From Atherix ibis (taxonomy: Eukaryota > Arthropoda > Insecta > Diptera > Athericidae), in assembly GCA_958298945.1 (NCBI GenBank), contig OY282609.1, positions 45,289,393-45,353,392 of the forward strand: a stretch of DNA of 64,000 nucleotides, in the 5' to 3' direction. Below the pieces are notes generated by a model. It was not told the origin of the DNA. It ran no database searches and worked only from the letters and a program-made list of their open reading frames with translations. Of the stretch, positions 1 to 13,031 are shown piece after piece; position 1 is the first letter of the stretch, and every line of letters starts with the position of its first letter. A program made the position numbers and the translations under genes.

Positions 1-1570
1 GTGCGTTTAAGAGGAATATGAAGTAGTATGTTTAAGAGGATTATGAAGTAGTATGTTTAAGAGGAATATGAAGTTGTATGTTTAAGAGGAATATGAAGTA
101 GTATGCTTAAGAGGAATATGAAGTAGTATGTTTAAGAGGAATATGAAGTAGTATGTTTAGGAGGAATATGAATTAGCATGTTTAAGAGGAATATGAAGTA
201 GTATATTTAAGAGGAATATGAAGTAGTATGTTTAAGAGAAATATGCAGTAGTATATTTAAGAGGAATATGAAGAAGTATGTTTAGGAGGACTATGAAGTA
301 GTATGTTTAAGAGGATTATGAAGTAGTATCTTTAAGAGGAATATGAAGTAGTATATTTAAGAGGAATATGAAGTAGTATGTTTAAGAGAAATATGCAGTA
401 GTATATTTAAGAGGAAGATGAAGTAGTATGTTTAAGAGGAATATGAAGTAGTATGTTTAAGAGGAATATGAAGTAATATGTTTAAGAGGAATATGAAGTA
501 GTATGTTTAAGAGGAATATGAAGTAGTATGTTTAAGAGTAATATGAAGTAGTATGTTTAAGAGGAATATGAAGTAGTACGTTTAAGAGGAATATGAAGTA
601 GTATGTTTAAGAGGATTAATAAGTAGTATGTTTAAGAGGAATATAAAGTAGTATATTTAAGAAGATATGAAGTATTATATTTAAGAGGAATATGAAGTAG
701 TAAATTTAAGAGCAATATAAAGTAATATATTTAAGAGGCATATGAAGTAGTATATTTAAGAGGCATATGAAGTAATATATTTAAGAGGAATATGAAGTAG
801 TATGTTTAAGAGGAATATGAAGTAGTATGTTTAAGAGGAATATGAAGTAGTATGTTTAAGAGGAATATGAAGTAGTATGTTTAAGAGGAATATGAAGTAG
901 TATGTTTGAGAGGAATATGAAGTGGTATGTTTAAGAGGAATATGAAGTAGTATGCTTAAGAGGAATATGAAGTAGTATGTTTAAGAGGAATATGAAGTAG
1001 TATGTTTAAGAGGAATATGAAGTACTATGTTTAAGAGGAATATGAAGTAGTATGTTTAAGGGGAATATGAATTAGCATGTTTAAGAGGAATATGAAGTAG
1101 TATGTTTAAGAGGAATATGAAGTAGTATGTTTAAGAGGAATATGAAGTAGTATGTTTAAGAGGATTATGAAGTAGTATGTTTAAGAGGAATATGAAGTAG
1201 TATATTTAAGAGGAATATGAAGTAGTATGTTTAAGAGGAATATGCAGTAGTATATTTAAGAGAAATATGAAGTAGTATGTTTAAGAGGAATATGAAGTAA
1301 TATGTTTAAGAGGAATATGAAGTAGTATGTTTAAGAGGAATATGAAGTAGTATGTTTAAGAGGAATATAAAGTAGTATGTTTAAGAGGAATATGAAATAG
1401 TGTGTTTAAGAGGAATATGAAGTAGTACGTTTAAGAGGAATATGAAGTAGTATGTTTAAGAGGATTATGAAGTAGTATGTTTAAGAGGAATATGAAGTAG
1501 TATGTTTAAGAGGAATATGAAGTAGTATGTTTAAGAGGAATATGAAGTTGTATGTTTCAGAGGAATATGA
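1..1570. repeat. 3,648-bp offset repeat, copy 1
   Basis: Bases 1 to about 1570 recur at 3649 to about 5218 with an offset of exactly 3,648 bp. Matching markers are GTGCG at 1 and 3649, GGACTATG at 288 and 3936, the 24-bp unit at 651 and 4299, TGCAG at 1243 and 4891, TGAAATAG at 1393 and 5041, and GAAGTTG at 1544 and 5192. Related copies of the 363-bp piece between the GGACTATG marker and the 24-bp unit also lie at 9834-10197 and 15030-15393. Confidence 0.88.
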
Positions 1571-1574
1571 AGTA
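576..1574. repeat. 999-bp HOR (40 units), copy 1
   Basis: This copy runs from GTACG at 576 to the next equivalent GTACG at 1575. It is 39 units of 25 bp plus one of 24 bp. Markers repeat at +999: the 24-bp unit (651 and 1650) and GATTATG (1163 and 2162). It is the most compact HOR-A period in the window. Confidence 0.88.
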
Positions 1575-2440
1575 GTACGTTTAAGAGGAATATGAAGTAG
1601 TATGTGTAAGAGGATTAATAAGTAGTATGTTTAAGAGGAATATAAAGTAGTATATTTAAGAAGATATGAAGTATTATATTTAAAAGGAATATGAAGTAGT
1701 AAATTTAAGAGCAATATAAAGTAATATATTTAAGAGGCATATGAAGTAGTATATTTAAGAGGAATATGAAGTAATATATTTAAGAGGAATATGAAGTAGT
1801 ATGTTTAAGAGGAATATGAAGTAGTATGTTTAAGAGGAATATGAAGTAGTATGTTTAAGAGGAATATGAAGTAGTATGTTTAAGAGGAATATGAAGTAGT
1901 ATGTTTGAGAGGAATATGAAGTGGTATGTTTAAGAGGAATATGAAGTAGTATGCTTAAGAGGAATATGAAGTAGTATGTTTAAGAGGAATATGAAGGAGT
2001 ATGTTTAAGAGGAATATGAAGTACTATGTTTAAGAGGAATATGAAGTAGTATGTTTAAGGGGAATATGAATTAGCATGTTTAAGAGGAATATGAAGTAGT
2101 ATGTTTAAGAGGAATATGAAGTAGTATGTTTAAGAGGAATATGAAGTAGTATGTTTAAGAGGATTATGAAGTAGTATGTTTAAGAGGAATATGAAGTAGT
2201 ATATTTAAGAGGAATATGAAGTAGTATGTTTAAGAGGAATATGAAGTAGTATGTTTAAGAGGAATATGAAGTAATATGTTTAAGAGGAATATGAAGTAGT
2301 ATGTTTAAGAGGAATATGAAGTAGTATGTTTAAGAGGAATATAAGTAGTATGTTTAAGAGGAATATGAAATAGTGTGTTTAAGAGGAATATGAAGTAGTA
2401 CGTTTAAGAGGAATATGAAGTAGTATGTTTAAGAGGAATA
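1575..2440. repeat. 999-bp HOR, copy 2 (shortened)
   Basis: The copy keeps the 999-bp offset up to about 2240, then has lost one 25-bp unit (offset 974 at GAAGTAATATG, 1294 and 2268) and one further base in an ATAAG variant near 2341 (offset 973 at 1393 and 2366). It diverges from copy 1 at about 2440. Confidence 0.82.
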
Positions 2441-3472
2441 TGAAGTAGTATGTTTAAGAGGAATATGAAGTAGTATATTTAAGAGGAATATGAAGTAGTA
2501 TATTTAAGAGAAATATGAAGTTGTATATTTAAGAGGAATATGAAGTAGTATATTTAAGAGAAATATAAAGTAGTATATTTAAGAGGCATATGAAGTAGTA
2601 TATTTAAGAGGAATATGAAGTAGTATATTTAAGATGAGTATGAAGTAGTGTATTTAAGAGGAATATGATGTATTATATTTAAGATGAATATGAAGTAGTA
2701 TGTTTAAGAGGAATATGAAGTAGTATGTTTAAGAGGAATATGAAGTAGTATGTTTAAGAGGAATATTAAGTAGTATGTTTAAGAAGAATATTAAGTAGTA
2801 TGTTTAAGAGGAATATGAAGTAGTATGTTTAAGAGGAATATGAAGTAGTACGTTTAAGAGGAATATGAAGTAGTATGTTTAAGAGGCATATGAAGTAGTA
2901 TGTTTAAGAGGAATATGAAGTAGTATGTTTAAGAGGAATATGAAGTAGTATGTTTAAGAGGAATATGAAGTAGTACGTTTAAGAGGAATATGAAGTAGTA
3001 TGTTTAAGAGGATTATGAAGTAGTATGTTTAAGAGGAATTTGAAGTAGTATGTTTAAGAGGAATATGAAGTAGTATGTTTAAGGAGAATATGAATTAGCA
3101 TGTTTAAGAGGAATATGAAGTAGTATGTTTAAGAGGAATATGAAGTAGTATGTTTAAGAGGAATATGAAGTACTATGTTTAAGAGGAATATGAAGTAGTA
3201 CGTTTAAGAGGAATATGAAGTAGTATGTTTAAGAGGATTATGAAGTAGTATGTTTAAGAGGAATTTGAAGTAGTATGTTTAAGAGGAATATGAAGTAGTA
3301 TGTTTAAGAGGAATATGAAGTAGTATGTTTAGGAGGAATATAAATTAGCATGTTTAAGTGGAATATGAAGTAGTATATTTAAAAGTGTTATGAAGTAGTA
3401 TGTTTAAGAGGAATATGCAGTAGTATATTTAAGAGGAATGTTAAGTAGTATGTTTAAGAGGAATATGAAGTA

Positions 3473-3498
3473 GTATGGTTTAAGAGGAATATGAAGTA
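3473..3498. repeat. 26-bp unit with one extra base
   Basis: The unit reads GTATGGTTTAAGAG, one base longer than consensus next to the T run. I see no other copy, so it is probably a private insertion; a base-calling error is the alternative. Confidence 0.75.
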
Positions 3499-3648
3499 GT
3501 ATGTTTTAGAGAAATATGCAGTAGTATATTTAAGAGGAATATGAAGTAGTCTGTTTAAGAGGAATATGAAGTAGTATGCTTAAGAGGAATATGAAGTAAT
3601 ATGTTTAAGAGGAATATGAAGTAGTATGTTTAAGAGGAATATGAAGTA

Positions 3649-5218
3649 GTGCGTTTATGAGGAATATGAAGTAGTATGTTTAAGAGGATTATGAAGTAGT
3701 ATGTTTAAGAGGAATATGAAGTTGTATGTTTAAGAGGAATATGAAGTAGTATGCTTAAGAGGAATATGAAGTAGTATGTTTAAGAGGAATATGAAGTAGT
3801 ATGTTTAGGAGGAATATGAATTAGCATGTTTAAGAGGAATATGAAGTAGTATATTTAAGACGAATATGAAGTAGTATGTTTAAGAGAAATATGAAGTAGT
3901 ATATTTAAGAGGAATATGAAGAAGTATGTTTAGGAGGACTATGAAGTAGTATGTTTAAGAGGATTATGAAGCAGTATCTTTAAGAGGAATATGAAGTAGT
4001 ATATTTAAGAGGAATATGAAGTAGTATGTTTAAGAGCAATATGCAGTAGTATATTTAAGAGGAAGATGAAGAAGTATGTTTAAGAGGAATATGAAGTAGT
4101 ATGTTTAAGAGGAATATGAAGTAATATGTTTAAGAGGAATATGAAGTAGTATGTTTAAGAGGAATATGAAGTAGTATGTTTAAGAGTAATATGAAGTAGT
4201 ATGTTTAAAAGGAATATGAAGTAGTACGTTTAAGAGGAATATGAAGTAGTATGTTTAAGAGGATTAATAAGTAGTATGTTTAAGAGGAATATAAAGTAGT
4301 ATATTTAAGAAGATATGAAGTATTATATTTAAGAGGAATATGAAGTAGTAAATTTAAGAGCAATATAAAGTAATATACTTAAGAGGCATATGAAGTAGTA
4401 TATTTAAGAGGAATATGAAGTAATATATTTAAGAGGAATATGAAGTAGTATGTTTAAGAGGAATATGAAGTAGTATGTTTAAGAGCAATATGAAGTAGTA
4501 TGTTTAAGAGGAATATGAAGTAGTATGTTTAAGAGGAATATGAAGTAGTATGTTTGAGAGGAATATGAAGTGGTATGTTTAAGAGGAATATGAAGTAGTA
4601 TGCTTAAGAGGAATATGAAGTAGTATGTTTAAGAGGAATATGAAGTAGTATGTTTAAGAGGAGTATGAAGTACTATGTTTAAGAGGAATATGAAGTAGTA
4701 TGTTTAAGGGGAATATGAATTAGCATGTTTAAGAGGAATATGAAGTAGTATGTATAAGAGGAATATGAAGTAGTATGTTTAAGAGGAATATGAAGTAGTA
4801 TGTTTAAGAGGATTATGAAGTAGTATGTTTAAGAGGAATATGAAGTAGTATATTTAAGAGGAATATGAAGTAGTATGTTTAAGAGGAATATGCAGTAGTA
4901 TATTTAAGAGGAATATGAAGTAGTATGTTTAAGAGGAATATGAAGTAATATGTTTAAGAGGAATATGAAGTAGTATGTTTAAGAGGAATATGAAGTAGTA
5001 TGTTTAAGAGGAATATAAAGTAGTATGTTTAAGAGGAATATGAAATAGTGTGTTTAAGAGGAATATGAAGTAGTACGTTTAAGAGGAATATGAAGTAGTA
5101 TGTTTAAGAGGATTATGAAGTAGTATGTTTAAGAGGAATATAAAGTAGTATGTTTAAGAGGAATATGAAGTAGTATGTTTAAGAGGAATATGAAGTTGTA
5201 TGTTTAAGAGGAATATGA
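3649..5218. repeat. 3,648-bp offset repeat, copy 2
   Basis: This is the second copy of 1-1570, with scattered single-base differences such as GTGCGTTTATG for GTGCGTTTAAG at 3649. After about 5218 the two diverge: copy 1 goes on to a TTTCAG unit and a GTACG unit, whereas copy 2 goes on to TTTAGGAGG and GAATTAGCATG. Confidence 0.86.
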
Positions 5219-7179
5219 AGTAGTATGTTTAGGAGGAATATGAATTAGCATGTTTAAGAGGAATATGAATTAGTATATTTACGAGGAATATGAAGTAGTA
5301 TATTTAAGAGAAATATGCAGTAGTATATTTAAGAGGAATATGAAGTAGTATGTTTAAGAGGAATATGAAGTAGTAAGTTTAAGAGGATTATGAAGTAGTA
5401 TCTTTAAGAAGAATATGAAGTAGTATATTTAAGAGGAATATGAAGTAGTATGTTTAAGAGAAATATGCAGTAGTATATTTAAGAGGAATATAAAGTAGTA
5501 TGTTTAAGAGGAATATGAAGTAATATGTTTAAGAGGAATATGAAGTAGTATGTTTAAGAGGAATATGAAGTAGTATGTTTAAGAGGAATATAAAGTAGTA
5601 TGTTTAAGAGGAATATGAAATAGTGTGTTTAAGAGGAATATGAAGTAGTACGTTTAAGAGGAATATGAAGTAGTATGTTTAAGAGGATTATGAAGTAGTC
5701 TGTTTAAGAGGAATATGAAGTAGTATGCTTAAGAGGAATATGAAGTAATATGGTTAAGAGGAATATGAAGTAGTATGTTTAAGAGGAATATGAAGTAGTG
5801 CGTTTAAGAGGAATATGAAGTAGTATGTTTAAGAGGATTATGAAGTAGTATGTTTAAGAGGAATATGAAGTTGTATGTTTAAGAGGAATATGAAGAGAAA
5901 TATGCAGTAGTATATTTAAGAGGAAGATGAAGTAGTATGTTTAAGAGGAATATGAAGTAGTATGTTTAAGAGGAATATGAAGTAATATGTTTAAGAGGAA
6001 TATCAAGTAGTATGTTTAAGAGGAATATGAAGTAGTATGTTTAAGAGTAATATGAAGTAGTATGTTTAAGAGGAATATGAAGTAGTACGTTTAAGAGGAA
6101 TATGAAGTAGTATGTTTAAGAGGATTAATAAGTAGTATGTTTAAGAGGAATATAAAGTAGTATATTTAAGAAGATATGAAGTATTATATTTAAGAGAAAT
6201 GAGGAAGTAGTAAATTTAAGAGCAATATTAAGTAATATATTTAAGAGGCATATGAAGTAGTATATTTAAGAGGAATATGAAGTAATATATTTAAGAGGAA
6301 TATGAAGTAGTATGTTTAAGAGGAATATGAAATAGTATGTTTAAGAGGAATATGAAGTAGTATGTTTAAGAGGAATATGAAGTAGTATGTTTAAGAGGAA
6401 TATGAAGTAGTATGTTTGAGAGGAATATGAAGTGGTATGTTTAAGAGGAATATGAAGTAGTATGCTTAAGAGGAATATGAAGTAGTATGTTTAAGAGGAA
6501 TATGAAGTAGTATGTTTAAGAGGAATATGAAGTACTATGTTTAAGAGGAATATGAAGTAGTATGTTTAAGGGGAATATGAATTAGCATGTTTAAGAGGAA
6601 TATGAAGTAGTATGTTTAAGAGGAATATGAAGTAGTATGTTTAAGAGGAATATGAAGTAGTATGTTTAAGAGGAATATGAAGTAGTATGTTTAAGAGGAT
6701 TATGAAGTAGTATGTTTAAGAGGAATATGAAGTAGTATATTTAAGAGGAATATGAAGTAGTATGTTTAAGAGGAATATGCAGTAGTATATTTAAGAGGAA
6801 TATGAAGTAGTATGTTTAAGAGGAATATGAAGTAATATGTTTAAGAGGAATATGAAGTAGTATGTTTAAGAGGAATATGAAGTAGTATGTTTAAGAGGAA
6901 TATAAAGTAGTATGTTTAAGAGGAATATGAAATAGTGTGTTTAAGAGGAATATGAAGTAGTACGTTTAAGAGGAATATGAAGTAGTATGTTTAAGAGGAT
7001 TATGAAGTAGTATGTTTAAGAGGAATATAAAGTAGTATGTTTAAGAGGAATATGAAGTAGTATGTTTAAGAGGAATATGAAGTTGTATGTTTAAGAGGAA
7101 TATGAAGTAGTATGTTTAGGAGGAATATGAATTAGCATGTTTAAGAGGAATATGAATTAGTATATTTACGAGGAATATG
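4918..7179. repeat. 2,262-bp tandem duplication, copy 1
   Basis: The segment is repeated directly downstream at an offset of 2,262 bp. Matching markers are GAAGTAATATG (4942 and 7204), TGAAATAG (5041 and 7303), TTACGAGG (5279 and 7541), a TCTTTAAGAAG unit (5401 and 7663), the 13-bp deletion unit (5873 and 8135), AATATCAAG near 6000 and 8262, and the 24-bp unit (6160 and 8422). Rare variants shared by both, such as the 26-bp AGAAATGAGG unit near 6195 and 8457, show that they are recent duplicates. Confidence 0.92.
5873..5909. repeat. 37-bp composite unit (13-bp deletion), copy 1
   Basis: Two units are fused here: AATATGAAG runs straight into AGAAATATGCAG, leaving 37 bp instead of 50. The same junction occurs at 8135-8171, 11746-11782 and 13107-13143, each exactly 268 bp (measured from the junction) before a 24-bp marker unit. 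This is a shared derived deletion. Confidence 0.9.
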
Positions 7180-9341
7180 AAGTAGTATATTTAAGAGGAA
7201 TATGAAGTAATATGTTTAAGAGGAATATGAAGTAGTATGTTTAAGAGGAATATGAAGTAGTATGTTTAAGAGGAATATAAAGTAGTATGTTTAAGAGGAA
7301 TATGAAATAGTGTGTTTAAGAGGAATATGAAGTAGTACGTTTAAGAGGAATATGAAGTAGTATGTTTAAGAGGATTATGAAGTAGTATGTTTAAGAGGAA
7401 TATAAAGTAGTATGTTTAAGAGGAATATGAAGTAGTATGTTTAAGAGGAATATGAAGTTGTATGTTTAAGAGGAATATGAAGTAGTATGTTTAGGAGGAA
7501 TATGAATTAGCATGTTTAAGAGGAATATGAATTAGTATATTTACGAGGAATATGAAGTAGTATATTTAAGAGAAATATGCAGTAGTATATTTAAGAGGAA
7601 TATGAAGTAGTATGTTTAAGAGGAATATGAAGTAGTAAGTTTAAGAGGATTATGAAGTAGTATCTTTAAGAAGAATATGAAGTAGTATATTTAAGAGGAA
7701 TATGAAGTAGTATGTTTAAGAGAAATATGCAGTAGTATATTTAAGAGGAATATAAAGTAGTATGTTTAAGAGGAATATGAAGTAATATGTTTAAGAGGAA
7801 TATGAAGTAGTATGTTTAAGAGGAATATGAAGTAGTATGTTTAAGAGGAATATAAAGTAGTATGTTTAAGAGGAATATGAAATAGTGTGTTTAAGAGGAA
7901 TATGAAGTAGTACGTTTAAGAGGAATATGAAGTAGTATGTTTAAGAGGATTATGAAGTAGTCTGTTTAAGAGGAATATGAAGTAGTATGCTTAAGAGGAA
8001 TATGAAGTAATATGGTTAAGAGGAATATGAAGTAGTATGTTTAAGAGGAATATGAAGTAGTGCGTTTAAGAGGAATATGAAGTAGTATGTTTAAGAGGAT
8101 TATGAAGTAGTATGTTTAAGAGGAATATGAAGTTGTATGTTTAAGAGGAATATGAAGAGAAATATGCAGTAGTATATTTAAGAGGAAGATGAAGTAGTAT
8201 GTTTAAGAGGAATATGAAGTAGTATGTTTAAGAGGAATATGAAGTAATATGTTTAAGAGGAATATCAAGTAGTATGTTTAAGAGGAATATGAAGTAGTAT
8301 GTTTAAGAGTAATATGAAGTAGTATGTTTAAGAGGAATATGAAGTAGTACGTTTAAGAGGAATATGAAGTAGTATGTTTAAGAGGATTAATAAGTAGTAT
8401 GTTTAAGAGGAATATAAAGTAGTATATTTAAGAAGATATGAAGTATTATATTTAAGAGAAATGAGGAAGTAGTAAATTTAAGAGCAATATTAAGTAATAT
8501 ATTTAAGAGGCATATGAAGTAGTATATTTAAGAGGAATATGAAGTAATATATTTAAGAGGAATATGAAGTAGTATGTTTAAGAGGAATATGAAATAGTAT
8601 GTTTAAGAGGAATATGAAGTAGTATGTTTAAGAGGAATATGAAGTAGTATGTTTAAGAGGAATATGAAGTAGTATGTTTGAGAGGAATATGAAGTGGTAT
8701 GTTTAAGAGGAATATGAAGTAGTATGCTTAAGAGGAATATGAAGTAGTATGTTTAAGAGGAATATGAAGTAGTATGTTTAAGAGGAATATGAAGTACTAT
8801 GTTTAAGAGGAATATGAAGTAGTATGTTTAAGGGGAATATGAATTAGCATGTTTAAGAGGAATATGAAGTAGTATGTTTAAGAGGAATATGAAGTAGTAT
8901 GTTTAAGAGGAATATGAAGTAGTATGTTTAAGAGGAATATGCAGTAGTATATTTAAGAGGAATATGAAGTAGTATGTTTAAGAGGAATATGAAGTAATAT
9001 GTTTAAGAGGAATATGAAGTAGTATGTTTAAGAGGAATATGAAGTAGTATGTTTAAGAGGAATATAAAGTAGTATGTTTAAGAGGAATATGAAATAGTGT
9101 GTTTAAGAGGAATATGAAGTAGTACGTTTAAAAGGAAAATGAAGTAGTATGTTTAAGAGGATTATGAAGTAGTATGTTTAAGAGGAATATGAAGTAGTAT
9201 GTTTAAGAGGAATATGAAGTAGTATGTTTAAGAGGAATATGAAGTTGTATGTTTAAGAGGAATATGAAGTAGTATGTTTAGGAGGAATATGAATTAGCAT
9301 GTTTAAGAGGAATATGAAGTAGTATATTTAAGAGGAATATG
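7180..9341. repeat. 2,262-bp tandem duplication, copy 2 with 100-bp deletion
   Basis: The copy follows copy 1 at +2262 up to about 8940, then the offset falls to 2162 (TGCAG marker at 6779 and 8941), so exactly four units have been lost. The junction with copy 1 lies at about 7166-7190. A 375-bp local repeat spans this junction (TGAAATAG at 6928 and 7303), consistent with unequal exchange in register. Confidence 0.88.
8135..8171. repeat. 37-bp composite unit, copy 2
   Basis: This carries the same 13-bp deletion as 5873-5909, 2,262 bp downstream, within copy 2 of the large duplication. Confidence 0.9.
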
Positions 9342-11670
9342 AAGTAGTATATTTAAGAGAAATATGCAGTAGTATATTTAAGAGAAATATGAAGAAGTAT
9401 GTTTAGGAGGAGTATGAAGTAGTATGTTTAAGAGGATTATGAAGTAGTACGTTTAAGAGGAATATGAAGTAGTATGTTTAAGAGGATTATGAAGTAGTCT
9501 GTTTAAGAGGAATATGAAGTAGTATGCTTAAGAGGAATATGAAGTAATATGTTTAAGAGGAATATGAAGTAGTATGTTTAAGAGGAATATAAAGTAGTAT
9601 GTTTAAGAGGAATATGAAATAGTGTGTTTAAGAGGAATATGAAGTAGTATGCTTAAGAGGAATATGAAGTAGTATGTTTAAGAGGAATATGAAGTAGTAT
9701 GTTTAGGAGGAATATGAATTAGCATGTTTAAGAGGAATATGAAGTAGTATATTTAAGAGGAATATGAAGTAGTATGTTTAAGAGAAATATGCAGTAGTAT
9801 ATTTAAGAGGAATATGAAGAAGTATGTTTAGGAGGACTATGAAGTAGTATGTTTAAGAGGATTATGAAGTAGTATCTTTAAGAGGAATATGAAGTAGTAT
9901 ATTTAAGAGGAATATGAAGTAGTATGTTTAAGAGAAATATGCAGTAGTATATTTAAGAGGAAGATGAAGTAGTATGTTTAAGAGGAATATGAAGTAGTAT
10001 GTTTAAGAGGAATATGAAGTAATATGTTTAAGAGGAATATGAAGTAGTATGTTTAAGAGGAATATGAAGTAGTATGTTTAAGAGTAATATGAAGTAGTAT
10101 GTTTAAGAGGAATATGAAGTAGTACGTTTAAGAGGAATATGAAGTAGTATGTTTAAGAGGATTAATAAGTAGTATGTTTAAGAGGAATATAAAGTAGTAT
10201 ATTTAAGAAGATATGAAGTATTATATTTAAGAGGAATATGAAGTAGTAAATTTAAGAGCAATATAAAGTAATATATTTAAGAGGCATATGAAGTAGTATA
10301 TTTAAGAGGAATATGAAGTAATATATTTAAGAGGAATATGAAGTAGTATGTTTAAGAGGAATATGAAGTAGTATGTTTAAGAGGAATATGAAGTAGTATG
10401 TTTAAGAGGAATATGAAGTAGTATGTTTAAGAGTAATATGAAGTAGTATGTTTGAGAGGAATATGAAGTGGTATGTTTAAGAGGAATATGAAGTAGTATG
10501 CTTAAGAGGAATATGAAGTAGTATGTTTAAGAGGAATATGAAGTAGTATGTTTAAGAGGAATATGAAGTACTATGTTTAAGAGGAATATGAAGTAGTATG
10601 TTTAAGGGGAATATGAATTAGCATGTTTAAGAGGAATATGAAGTAGTATGTTTAAGAGGAATATGAAGTAGTATGTTTAAGAGGAATATGAAGTAGTATG
10701 TTTAAGAGGATTATGAAGTAGTATGTTTAAGAGGAATATGAAGTAGTATATTTAAGAGGAATATGAAGTAGTATGTTTAAGAGGAATATGCAGTAGTATA
10801 TTTAAGAGGAATATGAAGTAGTATGTTTAAGAGGAATATGAAGTAATATGTTTAAGAGGAATATGAAGTAGTATGTTTAAGAGGAATATGAAGTAGTATG
10901 TTTAAGAGGAATATAAAGTAGTATGTTTAAGAGGAATATGAAATAATGTGTTTAAGAGGAATATGAAGTAGTACGTTTAAGAGGAATATGAAGTAGTATG
11001 TTTAAGAGGATTATGAAGTAGTATGTTTAAGAGGAATATGAAGTAGTATGTTTAAGAGGAATATGAAGTAGTATGTTTAAGAGGAATATGAAGTTGTATG
11101 TTTAAGAGGAATATGAAGTAGTATGTTTAGGAGGAATATGAATTAGCATGTTTAAGAGGAATATGAAGTAGTATATTTACGAGCAATATGAAGTAGTATA
11201 TTTAAGAGAAATATGCAGTAGTATATTTAAGAGGAATATGAAGTAGTATGTTTAAGAGGAATATGAAATAGTAAGTTTAAGAGGATTATGAAGTAGTATC
11301 TTTAAGAAGAATATGAAGTAGTATATTTAAGAGGAATATGAAGTAGTATGTTTAAGAGAAATATGCAGTAGTATATTTAAGAGGAATATAAAGTAGTATG
11401 TTTAAGAGGAATATGAAGTAATATGTTTAAGAGGAATATGAAGTAGTATGTTTAAGAGGAATATGAAGTAGTATGTTTAAGAGGAATATAAAGTAGTATG
11501 TTTAAGAGGAATATGAAATAGTGTGTTTAAGAGGAATATGAAGTAGTATGTTTAAGAGGATTATGAAGTAGTCTGTTTAAGAGGAATATGAAGTAGTATG
11601 CTTAAGAGGAATATGAAGTAATATGGTTAAGAGAAATATGAAGTAGTATGTTTAAGAGGAATATGAAGTA

Positions 11671-13031
11671 GTGCGTTTAAGAGGAATATGAAGTAGTATG
11701 TTTAAGAGGATTATGAAGTAGTATGTTTAAGAGGAATATGAAGTTGTATGTTTAAGAGGAATATGAAGAGAAATATGCAGTAGTATATTTAAGAGGAAGA
11801 TGAAGTAGTATGTTTAAGAGGAATATGAAGTAGTATGTTTAAGAGGAATATGAAGTAATATGTTTAAGAGGAATATCAAGTAGTATGTTTAAGAAGAATA
11901 TGAAGTAGTATGTTTAAGAGTAATATAAAGTAGTATGTTTAAGAGGAATATGAAGTAGTACGTTTAAGAGGAATATGAAGTAGTATGTTTAAGAGGATTA
12001 ATAAGTAGTATGTTTAAGAGGAATATAAAGTAGTATATTTAAGAAGATATGAAGTATTATATTTAAGAGGAATATGAAGTAGTAAATTTAAGAGCAATAT
12101 AAAGTAATATATTTAAGAGGCATATGAAGTAGTATATTTAAGAGGAATATGAAGTAATATATTTAAGAGGAATATGAAGTAGTATGTTTAAGAGGAATAT
12201 GAAGTAGTATGTTTAAGAGGAATATGAAGTAGTATGTTTAAGAGGAATATGAAGTAGTATGTTTAAGAGGAATATGAAGTAGTATGTTTGAGAGGAATAT
12301 GAAGTGGTATGTTTAAGAGGAATATGAAGTAGTATGCTAAAGAGGAATATGAAGTAGTATGTTTAAGAGGAATATGAAGTAGTATGTTTAAGAGGAATAT
12401 GAAGTACTATGTTTAAGAGGAATATGAAGTAGTATGTTTAAGGGGAATATGAATTAGCATGTTTAAGAGGAATATGAAGTAGTATGTTTAAGAGGAATAT
12501 GAAGTAGTATGCTTAAGAGGAATATGAAGTAGTATGTTTAAGAGGAATATGCAGTAGTATATTTAAGAGGAATATGAAGTAGTATGTTTAAGAGGAATAT
12601 GAAGTAGTACGTTTAAGAGGAATATGAAGTAGTATGTTTAAGAGGATTATGACGTAGTATGTTTAAGAGGAATATGAAGTAGTATGTTTAAGAGGATTAT
12701 GAAGTAGTATGTTTAAGAGGAATATGAAGTTGTATGTTTAAGAGGAATATGAAGTAGTATGTTTAGGAGGAATATGAATTAGCATGTTTAAGAGGAATAT
12801 GAAGTAGTATATTTAAGAGGAATATGAAGTAGTATATTTAAGAGAAATATGCAGTAGTATATTTAAGAGGAATATGAAATAGTATGTTTAAGAGGAATAT
12901 GAAGTAGTAAGTTTAAGAGGATTATGCAGTAGTATATTTAAGAGGAATATGCAGTAGTATATTTAAGAGGAATATGAAGAAGTATGTTTAGGAGGAGTAT
13001 GAAGTAGTATGTTTAAGAGGATTATGAAGTA
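11671..13031. repeat. 1,361-bp perfect tandem duplication, copy 1
   Basis: The copy runs from GTGCG at 11671 to GTGCG at 13032. Period and copy length are equal, so this is a head-to-tail duplication of the full segment. Copies share the 13-bp deletion (11746 and 13107), the 24-bp unit (12033 and 13394) and the rare GCTAAAG unit. I found a single-base difference (TAATATAAAG near 11930 against TAATATGAAG near 13290), so the event looks very recent. Confidence 0.93.
11746..11782. repeat. 37-bp composite unit, copy 3
   Basis: Same 13-bp deletion junction as at 5873, inside copy 1 of the 1,361-bp duplication. Confidence 0.9.
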
